A DNA stretch of 64,000 bases from Bacillota bacterium (GTDB lineage Bacteria; Bacillota; Clostridia; Acetivibrionales; DTU013): assembly GCA_023433505.1 (NCBI GenBank), contig JAEZCO010000118.1, forward strand, positions 1 through 64,000. The letters are read 5' to 3'. Under the pieces are notes generated by a model. That model saw nothing but the letters and a program-made list of their open reading frames with translations. It was not told the DNA's origin and searched no databases. Both the position numbers and the translations under genes were made by a program. Positions 17,270 to 25,292 of this stretch are shown here, piece by piece (the first letter of the stretch is position 1; each line of letters opens with the position of its first letter).

Positions 17270-18159
17270 ACAAACTGCCTATTTAGTAAAAAGCTTTTAA
17301 TTTCCTCATTCACGATATCCGGCTGCTCATGGTTGACGCCATGTCCGGCTTTTTTTATGACCTTATATTTGAAGCCGCCCTCCGTCAAAAGGTCAAGATA
17401 CTCCTTTCTGTTTTCAATCCGGTAATCCCCAAACAGGAAAAGGATCTTGCCGCTGACTGCCCGGCCGGCTTCCTTGTCATACTTTTCAAGCTTATGGGTG
17501 AACATTGCGCCTTGATTATGATTTTTCATAAGCAAGATAATGTGATCTGCTATTTGCGGGTTTTTCTCAAATGCATCCGAATGGGGCGAGCATAGTTTGT
17601 TTATTATTTTATGCATATTTTTATCCGTAGGAAGTAAGATTTCCGGAAACATTATTCCCAGGGTATGCAGGATGGATTTAAAGGGCTTGATGACCATTCC
17701 GCCTTCCATGCACACGACTCTTGCGATTCTCCCGCTTTCCCTGGCTGCATAATTATAGGCCATGACAGCGCCATTGGAAACACCTGCAATGTTGAAGGTT
17801 TGCAGCTTGTAATGGTCGGCAACTTCATTTATCCAGGCGGGCTGATTGAATTGCTGCTTATTAAACCGTTCATTGGGGACGCTTTTACCGGGACCGCCCA
17901 GGGTATCGACGGCAATGCAGTAAAAGTGCTTTGCCAATTCCTTGATATTCAGGGCCCACATGACGGCGGAATTATCTCCGACTCCATGCAGTAAAAGCAA
18001 AGGCGGATTTTTCGGATTTCCGGCAAGAATACAATGCGTCGAGCCAAAGGAAGTCTCCACCTCTTGCTCAATATATTCCGTATTCCACAGCTTAAGCAGT
18101 TCATTGTAAGAGTTCCGGACTTTTTCCATTCCCTTTTGGCTCTTAAATACCTTTACCAT
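17263..18159 (-). CDS. Alpha/beta hydrolase
   Basis: This 298-residue protein has the alpha/beta-hydrolase fold: oxyanion region LLLLHGVGDNS, nucleophile elbow GVSNG (Ser in GXSXG) near residue 128, and a C-terminal histidine in AGHGVNHEQP. There is no signal peptide, so it is cytoplasmic. GGAGG lies upstream of the ATG. It is 16 bases downstream of a TetR gene on the same strand, so it is probably the repressor's target and acts on a small ester or lactone. The substrate cannot be told. Confidence 0.85.
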   Translation of the reverse strand: MVKVFKSQKGMEKVRNSYNELLKLWNTEYIEQEVETSFGSTHCILAGNPKNPPLLLLHGVGDNSAVMWALNIKELAKHFYCIAVDTLGGPGKSVPNERFNKQQFNQPAWINEVADHYKLQTFNIAGVSNGAVMAYNYAARESGRIARVVCMEGGMVIKPFKSILHTLGIMFPEILLPTDKNMHKIINKLCSPHSDAFEKNPQIADHIILLMKNHNQGAMFTHKLEKYDKEAGRAVSGKILFLFGDYRIENRKEYLDLLTEGGFKYKVIKKAGHGVNHEQPDIVNEEIKSFLLNRQFVH

Positions 18160-18175
18160 ACCGATACCTCCAAAA

Positions 18176-18799
18176 TCATTTCTTTAAAAATTTTAATACG
18201 GTTTCAATGGAAGGAAAGGGGATATCTTTGCCATTTTGAAGTCTTGTGATTGCAAGCCCCTGAATGAAGGAGAAATAAGTAATTGCCAGGACCAAAGGGT
18301 CTCCTTCATTGATTTCTCCGTTCTTCTGGCCTTCAATAATCACCGGGATGAGATATTCAAAAGGCTTTTTTATTTTTTCTTTTGTGATGCGGATTGCTTC
18401 CTCAGGAACGGATTCCATGGTGCCTGCCTGGAGCATGATCAGCCGCCAATGCTGCATTGCAATGCTGTCCGGTGATAGAAATGCTTCGGTAAGCCAATAA
18501 ATCTTCTCATAAGGGGAGCCGTCCAGTCCCATGGCGTATTTCACAGAGTTACCCGCCCCTTCGGCGGCAAGGTCGGCAATTTTTATAAATATTTCATCCT
18601 TGGACTTAAAGTAGTTATAGATAAAGCCCTGGCTAAATCCGGCTTTTGAGGCGATGTCCTTGATTTTTGTGCCGGCAAGTCCTTTCTTTGCAAAAACTTC
18701 AATGGCATTGAGCAGAATCTGGCGGGTCCCCTTATCCGGGACCATTTGCTCAAAGCCTTCCAAAAAATATTTTTCAAGTTCGATACTTTGGTTTGTCAT
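18176..18799 (-). CDS. TetR family transcriptional repressor, second copy
   Basis: This 207-residue regulator has a TetR helix-turn-helix (TKIKDIASKAGFSQGFIYNY with FKSKDEIF after it) and a C-terminal domain that differs from the TetR at 13454. The ATG at 18799 is preferred to a GTG at 18811, which lies inside the GAGGTG ribosome site. A 20-bp perfect palindrome overlaps its promoter region, so it is likely autoregulated and co-transcribed with the hydrolase. Confidence 0.9.
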   Translation of the reverse strand: MTNQSIELEKYFLEGFEQMVPDKGTRQILLNAIEVFAKKGLAGTKIKDIASKAGFSQGFIYNYFKSKDEIFIKIADLAAEGAGNSVKYAMGLDGSPYEKIYWLTEAFLSPDSIAMQHWRLIMLQAGTMESVPEEAIRITKEKIKKPFEYLIPVIIEGQKNGEINEGDPLVLAITYFSFIQGLAITRLQNGKDIPFPSIETVLKFLKK

Positions 18800-18814
18800 A
18801 AGGCACCTCACTTT

Positions 18815-18863
18815 ATGAATGAACGTTCATTCATATCTTATAGTAAAAAAAATTCCCTGTCAA
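18815..18863 (-). promoter_or_regulatory. Promoter and perfect TetR operator
   Basis: On the minus strand, TTGACA (18858-18863) and TAAGAT (18835-18840) are 17 bases apart. Directly after the -10 box lies a 20-bp perfect palindrome, ATGAATGAACGTTCATTCAT (18815-18834). This is a classic TetR/AcrR-type operator at the transcription start. Confidence 0.8.
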
Positions 18864-18994
18864 TAGAGAAACTATATAGTACAAAAAAATAATTCCCCAT
18901 AAAAATAATTCGTATCTTGCAGGGGATTCCGCAGCATTTATCGAAGTAGAAAGAAGGTGTGCCAACGCATAGATTATAACAAAGGATGAAAAAA

Positions 18995-20026
18995 ATGAAG
19001 CTCTTTCTGGTAAAAATAGCAATTGCGGGATTTTTTATTTTAAGCTTATCCGGCTGTGGAGGTCAAACTTCAATAAAAAGTCCTCCGAACGAGACTTCGT
19101 ATTCTGCAAGTCAAACCTCCGGGACAGAGGCAGAACAAGAGACGGAGGCTCAGACAAGCAGTCCGGCTGAAAGTGAGTCTTTGACTTCACAAGCCGGTTT
19201 GGTATCCTATTGGGACGAATTCGCCAAAAACAACGGCGGCCCAAAGGCTTGTTTTGGCGATCGGCCCATTGATGTGGATTTGCTGCCTTTGTATCTGGCC
19301 GGTATGAAGCATGAGGATGCTTATGTCCGGTGGGTATGTGCGTATAAGGCATTTGACTATCATTGGGACAACAGAAAACCGGAAATCCTTAAAGCGCTGG
19401 AACCGCTATTGACGGATCCGGTTCCGCAAGTACAGGAAGCAGCTAAATTTTCGACGGAAGTTTTGGCTGAAACATTTTCAGGACCCGAATTCGTACACTC
19501 ACCTAATGGCAAGGATGTAGCCTTTACTGCTTATAACCATGTCCGTTTTAACGATGGAAAGGTGTGGGTGTACACCGGTGAAAATAAACTGCTATCCATG
19601 GTTTTGCAGCTCCTGAGTGTTGGAGGGGACAGCGGCGTGGCGGGTGGCATCCAGTGGAGCCCTGACGGGTCGAAATTGGCGGTAGGCGACGGCGGGCGGC
19701 TGTGGTCCAATACGGTAATATTGAAATTGGCTACTTTGACAGTAAACAAACAGGATTTGTTTTCATACCTGGGGGAGAACAGCAAGAAGTACGGTTACAA
19801 GATCGACGGCTACCAGCGGCCGGACCCTTCTGTCCGTTTTGTTGAATGGAGCCCCGACAGTAAAAAGGTGCTGCTCTCTTATTATTTTGCCGAAGACCCG
19901 GAAAAATGGCAGTCCGGCTTTGCCGTATATAATTGTGAAACAAACAAATATGAGAAGATCATGCCCAATGCGGCTACAAGCAAAGAATATCCCCAGTTTG
20001 AGAAGCCCGCCGACTTTTATTGGTAA
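18995..20026 (+). CDS. Lipoprotein with a HEAT-like region and PD40 beta-propeller repeats
   Basis: This 343-residue exported protein begins with a lysine-containing n-region, a hydrophobic stretch and a lipobox LSGC with Cys21, so it is anchored to the outer face of the membrane. A Ser/Thr/Glu-rich linker (about 25-65) follows. Residues about 95-155 resemble a HEAT pair (HEDAYVRWVCAYKAF, DPVPQVQEAAKF). Two PD40-type strands follow: QWSPDGSKLAVGD near 225 and EWSPDSKKVLLSY near 285. Such repeats bind proteins or peptides; no catalytic motif is seen. The ATG at 18995 is used because AAAGG (18981-18985) touches the earlier ATG at 18986. The exact function is unknown. Confidence 0.75.
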   Translation: MKLFLVKIAIAGFFILSLSGCGGQTSIKSPPNETSYSASQTSGTEAEQETEAQTSSPAESESLTSQAGLVSYWDEFAKNNGGPKACFGDRPIDVDLLPLYLAGMKHEDAYVRWVCAYKAFDYHWDNRKPEILKALEPLLTDPVPQVQEAAKFSTEVLAETFSGPEFVHSPNGKDVAFTAYNHVRFNDGKVWVYTGENKLLSMVLQLLSVGGDSGVAGGIQWSPDGSKLAVGDGGRLWSNTVILKLATLTVNKQDLFSYLGENSKKYGYKIDGYQRPDPSVRFVEWSPDSKKVLLSYYFAEDPEKWQSGFAVYNCETNKYEKIMPNAATSKEYPQFEKPADFYW

Positions 20027-20117
20027 AGGAGCGCTTGCATATATAATATTTGCTATCACGTTAACATAATGTGTTTCATAGTATATATAAGTAGCCTTAC
20101 AATAGGGAGGAAAGTAT

Positions 20118-20222
20118 ATGGGCAAAGGTTGCGATATATTCGACAATTGCACAATATTATTTTTTATTCTAGTTTTCCTGCTGCTTTTCTACAATCCGCA
20201 TGACAATTGTAATCCCTGCTAA
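20118..20222 (+). CDS. 34-residue hydrophobic peptide with flanking cysteines
   Basis: A short frame starts at ATG 20118 with AGGGAGG seven bases upstream and ends at TAA 20220-20222. The product has one membrane span (about residues 12-25, FFILVFLLLF) between two cysteine pairs (Cys5 and Cys11; Cys31 and Cys34, ending in NCNPC). A strong terminator follows 36 bases later, so the unit is a complete small gene. It resembles in style the tiny membrane or spore-associated peptides of the YjcZ kind in Bacilli and Clostridia, but I do not recognise a family with confidence. Confidence 0.7.
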   Translation: MGKGCDIFDNCTILFFILVFLLLFYNPHDNCNPC

Positions 20223-20257
20223 AGAATTGTAGTTGATCAGCGTCTTTTTTCAAATCG

Positions 20258-20298
20258 AAATACCTTGATAAAATCAATTTATCAAGGTATTTTTTTGT
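20258..20298 (+). terminator. Strong terminator after the small peptide gene
   Basis: A 15-bp perfect stem (20258-20272 and 20278-20292) with a 5-base loop leads into TTTTTTTGTTTTT. Confidence 0.92.
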
Positions 20299-20378
20299 TT
20301 TTCATTTTGGGCAATGTGCAAATTTGCATTTATTCAATTGCCCAATACATTCCACATTGATATAATTATACTTAAGGC

Positions 20379-20408
20379 TACGGGAAGTTATATTTGTGCC
20401 AGTACTTA
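20379..20408. repeat. P-family repeat, right end only
   Basis: Thirty bases match the right end of the P repeat at 22882-23032 with two differences (core ACGGGAAGTTATATTTG). No left arm is visible, so this is a solo end or remnant. It lies 25 bases before priA. Confidence 0.75.
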
Positions 20409-20432
20409 ACATGAAGAATAGAAAGGCATCGG

Positions 20433-22880
20433 ATGAATAAAATCGCAGTCGTTGTAATCAACGGTTCGACAAGGGAATTTGATAAAAAATTTCATTATAG
20501 TATACCTGAAAGCCTTTCGGAAAAGGTGCTTCCGGGTATTAGAGTCCTTGTGCCCTTCGGCGGCGGCAACAGCCTCAAGGAAGGCTACGTCCTTGGGCTT
20601 ACCGGTACTTCGGAATATGGAAATCTAAAGGATATCAAAAAAATTATTGATGACACTCCGGTGTTATCCGGCAAAATAATAGAACTTGCGGAATGGATGA
20701 GGGACAGGTATATCTGTACATACTCGGATGCCATCAAGTGCATGCTGCCCGCCGGCATAGGCGTCAAAAGCTTTCGCATAGTGCATTTGATCATGGACAA
20801 GGACGAGCAGAATAAAGACAGGCAGAAGCTGATCCATCTATTAAAAGATAATAATTCTCTCCTTGATTATGAGGAGTTAAAGTCCATTTCAGGGCTCAAA
20901 AGCTTTTCCAGACATGTCAAAAGTCTCGAGGATGCAGGCGTTATCAGCATCAGCGAAGAATTTACCACCGCTGTGAAAGAAAAGCTGGTAAGGGTGGCAT
21001 TTCTGGCGCTGCCTGCGGAAGAAGTGCAGTTTGATATAGAAGCCAACCGGATTAAAAAAATACAGCATATCCGTGTTCTTGAAATGCTCATGGAGAACCA
21101 GCATATTTCCGTTGCAGATCTGGCCAGGTTTGCAGGCATATCCGGCAGTGTCCTGGACACCCTGAAAAAACAAGGGTACATCGGCTATAAGGAAGTGGAG
21201 GTAATGAGGGATCCTGTTGGACACCGCAGCTTCCAAAGGACAGAACCGTTCCAGCCCACCGGCCAGCAGGCGTCAGCGCTGCAAACACTTAACCGCAAGC
21301 TCGATGAAGGAAAATTTGCGGAAATACTGGTCCGCGGCGTGACCGGAAGCGGCAAAACCGAGGTCTACCTTCAATTGATACAATCGGCGATTGATAAAGA
21401 TAAGCAGGCCATCGTGCTGGTCCCTGAAATATCGCTGACTCCCCAGATGGTGGAGCGGTTTAAAGGAAGGTTTGGAAGCGCGGTGGCGGTACTCCACAGC
21501 AGGCTTTCCCTTGGCGAAAAGTATGACCAGTGGCGGCTGATCAAGGACGGAAAGATAAAGGTGGCGGTAGGAGCAAGGTCGGCCGTTTTTGCACCCTTTG
21601 AACGTCTTGGCGTCATTATTATCGACGAAGAACATGAAACCTCCTATAAGTCAGAAACTACTCCCAAATACAGAGCTTCGGAAATTGCGGCAAAACGCTG
21701 CACCGATCATGGAGCTTTAGTCATATACGGCTCTGCAACACCGTCGGTAGAAACCTTTTACAGGGCCGGAAAAGGGGAAATAACCCTGGTTGAGATGCTG
21801 GAAAGAGCAAATAACATGGTCATGCCCAGGGTGCATGTCGTAGATATGAGACAGGAATTGGAAGCCGGCAATCGCACGGCTTTCAGTGAAAAGCTCTCTG
21901 AAGAGCTGAGGATCAATCATGAGAAAGGCCAGCAGACCATTCTGTTTTTAAACAGGAGGGGCTATGCCTCCTTTGTTTTATGCCGAAGCTGCGGTTTTAC
22001 AGCCAGGTGCAGGCATTGCAACATATCCCTTACCTATCACTCCCATGATGACAGGCTGATCTGCCACTATTGCGGCTTCACAACCAGAATGCCAAAGGCA
22101 TGTCCCAAATGCGGCAGCAACTATTTCAGGCAGTTCGGCACAGGGACGCAAAAGGTGGAAGAGGACATAGGCAAGCTCTTCCCGGGTACATCTGTCATCA
22201 GGATGGATATGGACACAACTTCGGGCAAGAATTCCCACGAAGAAATCCTCACTGCTTTCCGCGAACAAAACATCCATGTCCTGGTTGGTACCCAGATGAT
22301 CGCAAAAGGCCATGATTTCCCCAATGTCACCCTGGTAGGGGTTCTTGCTGCGGACAGTCTTCTTAACCTTGATGATTACAAGGCCTCGGAAAGGACCTTC
22401 CAGCTGGTCACACAGGTGGCGGGGCGTGCAGGGCGCGGGGAGCTTGAGGGAAGGGTCGTAATACAAACCTACAATACGGAAGATTTCAGCATACAGGCTG
22501 CGTGCAATCATGATTATACGGCCTTTTACAGGCAGGAGATAAAGATCAGGGAGAAGCTTGGATATCCTCCTTTTACAAATATTGCAGTGATTATTGCAAG
22601 CTCGGTGAACGACAGGCTTTGTTATGATACGGCCCAGGAGGTCAGGCAGAAGCTGGCGGAGGCCTTCGGCCACTGCAGGGAAGACCAGCTTTTGCTGGGT
22701 CCCGTGCGTGCGCCTCTTTCAAAAATCAAAAACAGATATCGGTGGAGGCTTGTTATAAAGTGCGATTCATTGGAAAAACTTATAAAAGTGATGAGTGATG
22801 TGCAGGATGGGTTCAGAAGGTCCAAAGTCAAGCAGGAGATTGATTTGAGTATGGATATTAACCCGGTGAGTATGCTATAA
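20433..22880 (+). CDS. priA: Primosomal protein N', replication restart helicase
   Basis: This 815-residue SF2 helicase reloads the replicative helicase at stalled forks. The N-terminal 3' DNA-binding domain (FHYSIPESL, VLVPFGG) is followed by Walker A GVTGSGKTEVYLQ near residue 305, the DEEH box near residue 398, and a zinc-binding insert with eight cysteines between about residues 510 and 560 (CRSCGFTARCRHC, CHYCG, CPKCG). The C-terminal helicase motifs are intact (GTQMIAKGHDFPNVTLVG, QVAGRAGRG). It opens the core operon priA-def-fmt-rsmB-rlmN, as in Bacillus. AAAGG precedes the ATG. Confidence 0.97.
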   Translation: MNKIAVVVINGSTREFDKKFHYSIPESLSEKVLPGIRVLVPFGGGNSLKEGYVLGLTGTSEYGNLKDIKKIIDDTPVLSGKIIELAEWMRDRYICTYSDAIKCMLPAGIGVKSFRIVHLIMDKDEQNKDRQKLIHLLKDNNSLLDYEELKSISGLKSFSRHVKSLEDAGVISISEEFTTAVKEKLVRVAFLALPAEEVQFDIEANRIKKIQHIRVLEMLMENQHISVADLARFAGISGSVLDTLKKQGYIGYKEVEVMRDPVGHRSFQRTEPFQPTGQQASALQTLNRKLDEGKFAEILVRGVTGSGKTEVYLQLIQSAIDKDKQAIVLVPEISLTPQMVERFKGRFGSAVAVLHSRLSLGEKYDQWRLIKDGKIKVAVGARSAVFAPFERLGVIIIDEEHETSYKSETTPKYRASEIAAKRCTDHGALVIYGSATPSVETFYRAGKGEITLVEMLERANNMVMPRVHVVDMRQELEAGNRTAFSEKLSEELRINHEKGQQTILFLNRRGYASFVLCRSCGFTARCRHCNISLTYHSHDDRLICHYCGFTTRMPKACPKCGSNYFRQFGTGTQKVEEDIGKLFPGTSVIRMDMDTTSGKNSHEEILTAFREQNIHVLVGTQMIAKGHDFPNVTLVGVLAADSLLNLDDYKASERTFQLVTQVAGRAGRGELEGRVVIQTYNTEDFSIQAACNHDYTAFYRQEIKIREKLGYPPFTNIAVIIASSVNDRLCYDTAQEVRQKLAEAFGHCREDQLLLGPVRAPLSKIKNRYRWRLVIKCDSLEKLIKVMSDVQDGFRRSKVKQEIDLSMDINPVSML

Positions 22881-22881
22881 T

Positions 22882-23032
22882 TTAAGAGTACTGCAAATAT
22901 TACTTGCTTTTTTCTAAAAATGCAGGCTGCATAGGCGAGCGGCAAATGCAAAAGCATTTGTGACCAGCCCCGGCCTTCCGAGACTGCATTTCCAGAAATC
23001 CGTACGGGAAGTTATATTTGCACCAGTACTTA
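22882..23032. repeat. P-family palindromic repeat, copy A
   Basis: A 151-base imperfect palindrome starts two bases after the priA stop and ends just before the def ribosome site. The outer arms pair AGTACTG...GCAAATAT with ATATTTGC...CAGTACTT, the inner arms pair TTTTTCTAAAAATGCAG with CTGCATTTCCAGAAA, and a small hairpin CAAATGC/GCATTTG lies near the tip. Other copies are at 51059 and 56040 and a solo end is at 20379. Confidence 0.85.
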
Positions 23033-23050
23033 CTTAAAGGGGTGGAAACT

Positions 23051-23527
23051 ATGGCTATCAGAATTGTTAGAAAAGAAGGCGACGAGGTTTTAAGAAAAAA
23101 ATCAAGGCCTGTTGAAGAGATTAATGATAAAATCAATATACTTCTTAAAGATATGGTGGAAACAATGTACAAGTATGACGGCGTGGGGCTTGCAGCGCCG
23201 CAGATCGGAGTGCTGAAAAGGATCGTTGTTATTGATGCGGGAGAAGGGCTTTTGGAATTGATTAATCCTGTCATCATCAGCCAATCCGGCGAACAGACTT
23301 ATATTGAAGGGTGCCTGAGCATCCCCGGCGAATATGGTGAAGTAAAACGGCCGGCAGCAGTAAAGGTGCAAGCCTTGAATCCCAAAGGGGAAACTGTGGT
23401 GGTCGACGGCGAGGGACTTCTTGCCGTAGTGCTTTGCCATGAAATTGACCATCTTGACGGGGTATTATACAAGGATAAGGCCATCCGGATGTTAAGCAAG
23501 GAAGAGCTGGACCGGGAGTCCAGGTAA
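23051..23527 (+). CDS. def: Peptide deformylase
   Basis: This 158-residue metalloenzyme removes the formyl group from new proteins. All three motifs are present: GVGLAAPQIG, EGCLSIPG with the metal-binding Cys, and HEIDHLDG with two metal-binding His and the catalytic Glu. The ATG at 23051 with AAGGGGTGG upstream is used; the frame is open upstream into the P repeat but that part is not family-like. It is followed by fmt, the gene that adds the formyl group. Confidence 0.96.
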   Translation: MAIRIVRKEGDEVLRKKSRPVEEINDKINILLKDMVETMYKYDGVGLAAPQIGVLKRIVVIDAGEGLLELINPVIISQSGEQTYIEGCLSIPGEYGEVKRPAAVKVQALNPKGETVVVDGEGLLAVVLCHEIDHLDGVLYKDKAIRMLSKEELDRESR

Positions 23528-23560
23528 CCTCAAAGTATTTTGATTTTAGGAGTTGAGAAG

Positions 23561-24532
23561 TTGAAGATAGTTTTTATGGGTACGCCGGAATTTTCGGTGC
23601 CGTGTCTTGAAATGCTAGTAAAAAAAGGACATACCATAGCTGCGGTAGTGACTAAGCCGGACAAGCCCGTAGGGCGCAAACAAAGCGTTGCGGTTTATTC
23701 GCCTGTAAAGGAAGCTGCCATAAAGCTTGGGATTGCCACTATACTCCAGCCGGAAAAAGCCCGGTCCGCAGAATTCATTGATACTCTCAGGGGACTGGCT
23801 CCGGACCTGGTCGTTACAATTGCCTACGGCAAGATCCTGCCCAGGGAGGTCCTGGAAATCCCGCCTTTGGGCTGCATTAACGTGCATGGATCGCTGCTGC
23901 CGAAATACAGAGGCGCGGCGCCGATACAATGGGCAATCATAAACGGCGACAGCGTTTCAGGCGTTACAACAATGTATATGGATGTCGGCATGGACACTGG
24001 CGACATGCTGCTGAAAAAAGAAGTGGAGATCAGTGAAAACATGACCTACAGCCAGCTTTACGAAAAGCTGGAGATTTTGAGCGCGGAGGCGCTGGAAGAC
24101 ACGCTTGAAGAGCTTGAAAAAGGTACGCTGGTCCGGATTCCGCAAAATTCTGCCGATGCATCCGCCGTTCCCATGATGAAGAAGGAAATGGGACAGATCG
24201 ATTGGAGCAAGTCCGCATGGGAAATACACAACCTGGTCAGAGGCACGGACCCCTGGCCCGGAGCCTATACCTTCTATAAAGGCGGAAGACTGAAGCTCTG
24301 GAAGACGGAAGTGATAAAGGAAAACGGCCCGGTTGCCGCCGGACTGGAGGGCGAACAGAAAGACGGCTGGCGGTATGAAGCCGGAAAAATAATGAAAATA
24401 ACGAAAGATGGCTTGATTGCCGCCACAGGAAATGGCCTTCTGAGAATCTTGCAGGTCCAGTTTGATTCCAGCAGAAAGATGCATATCAGCGAATGCGGAC
24501 ATAATATGGATGAAGGTGAAATCCTTGGATAA
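23561..24532 (+). CDS. fmt: Methionyl-tRNA formyltransferase
   Basis: This 323-residue enzyme formylates Met-tRNA(fMet) with 10-formyltetrahydrofolate. The N-terminal domain starts KIVFMGTPEFSVPCLEML and carries the HGSLLPKYRGAAPIQWAI signature with the catalytic Asn/His/Asp set. The smaller C-terminal OB-like domain binds tRNA. The start is taken as TTG 23561, because it gives the usual family N-terminus and TAGGAG lies nine bases upstream. The final bases overlap the start of the DUF116 gene. Confidence 0.95.
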   Translation: MKIVFMGTPEFSVPCLEMLVKKGHTIAAVVTKPDKPVGRKQSVAVYSPVKEAAIKLGIATILQPEKARSAEFIDTLRGLAPDLVVTIAYGKILPREVLEIPPLGCINVHGSLLPKYRGAAPIQWAIINGDSVSGVTTMYMDVGMDTGDMLLKKEVEISENMTYSQLYEKLEILSAEALEDTLEELEKGTLVRIPQNSADASAVPMMKKEMGQIDWSKSAWEIHNLVRGTDPWPGAYTFYKGGRLKLWKTEVIKENGPVAAGLEGEQKDGWRYEAGKIMKITKDGLIAATGNGLLRILQVQFDSSRKMHISECGHNMDEGEILG

Positions 24533-25292
24533 GCGGATTAACAACTTTTTAACATTTTCTTTTCTTCTTTTATTGCTGTTTGGTCTGGCAATCGCTGTGT
24601 TTACCTATGTATACAATTACTTCACCATTGATATCTACAACCAGGTATTATTGGTTTTTATCATTTTGGCCGCAGTGACAATTATTTTAATTGCCTACGC
24701 CATGCTGGCTGTATTTCATGCATATAGAAAGCGCAGCGTAAGTACCTTCATGCTCCTTCCCGTAAGACTGGCATTAAGAATCGTCATTCCCTTTACGATA
24801 CTAATCACCGGCTTCCTGAAAAAAGACAAAGATGCCATAAGAAGCTTGTTTATCGATATAAACAATATCCTGGTCCAATCCGGGGAAAAGCGTTACGAGC
24901 CCGGCAGAATTTTAGTGCTGCTTCCGCACTGTCTGCAGGATTCCGGCTGCAATCACAAAATAACGGGAGATATCGGGAACTGCAAGGAATGCGGCAAATG
25001 CTCCATAGGCTCCATTCTGGAAATTGTAAGAAGAAAGGGTGTTAGGGCCGTTGTTGTCACAGGCGGTACTGCGGCAAGAAATCTCATTAGCAGGGAAAAA
25101 CCCGATGTTATTTTATCCGTTGCCTGCGAACGGGACCTGGCGGTAGGAATCGCTGATGTCAGCCGCATACCCGTCATCGGAGTAGTCAACGAAAGACCCA
25201 ACGGGCCATGCAAGGACACCTGCGTCAACGTGCAGCTGCTGGAGGAAAGGCTGGACAGCCTCATTGTCCGGACGAAAGAGGTAAGAAGATGA
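24525..25292 (+). CDS. DUF116 membrane protein
   Basis: This protein of about 255 residues has two N-terminal membrane spans (about 9-33 and 38-65) and a cytoplasmic domain with many cysteines: HCLQDSGCNHKITGDIG, NCKECGKCS and GPCKDTCVN. These mark DUF116, common next to fmt and rsmB in Clostridia. The cysteine pattern suggests a metal or Fe-S site but none is proven. The start is uncertain: TTG 24525 has AAGGTGA five bases upstream, while ATG 24510 has none. It overlaps fmt by eight bases and ends in a 4-base ATGA overlap with rsmB. Confidence 0.85.
   Translation: MDKRINNFLTFSFLLLLLFGLAIAVFTYVYNYFTIDIYNQVLLVFIILAAVTIILIAYAMLAVFHAYRKRSVSTFMLLPVRLALRIVIPFTILITGFLKKDKDAIRSLFIDINNILVQSGEKRYEPGRILVLLPHCLQDSGCNHKITGDIGNCKECGKCSIGSILEIVRRKGVRAVVVTGGTAARNLISREKPDVILSVACERDLAVGIADVSRIPVIGVVNERPNGPCKDTCVNVQLLEERLDSLIVRTKEVRR

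Noticed and set aside
21978..22673. Open frame of 231 codons on the minus strand opposite priA
   Set aside because: PriA is complete on the other strand, including the zinc site that this frame overlaps; no signals support the antisense frame.
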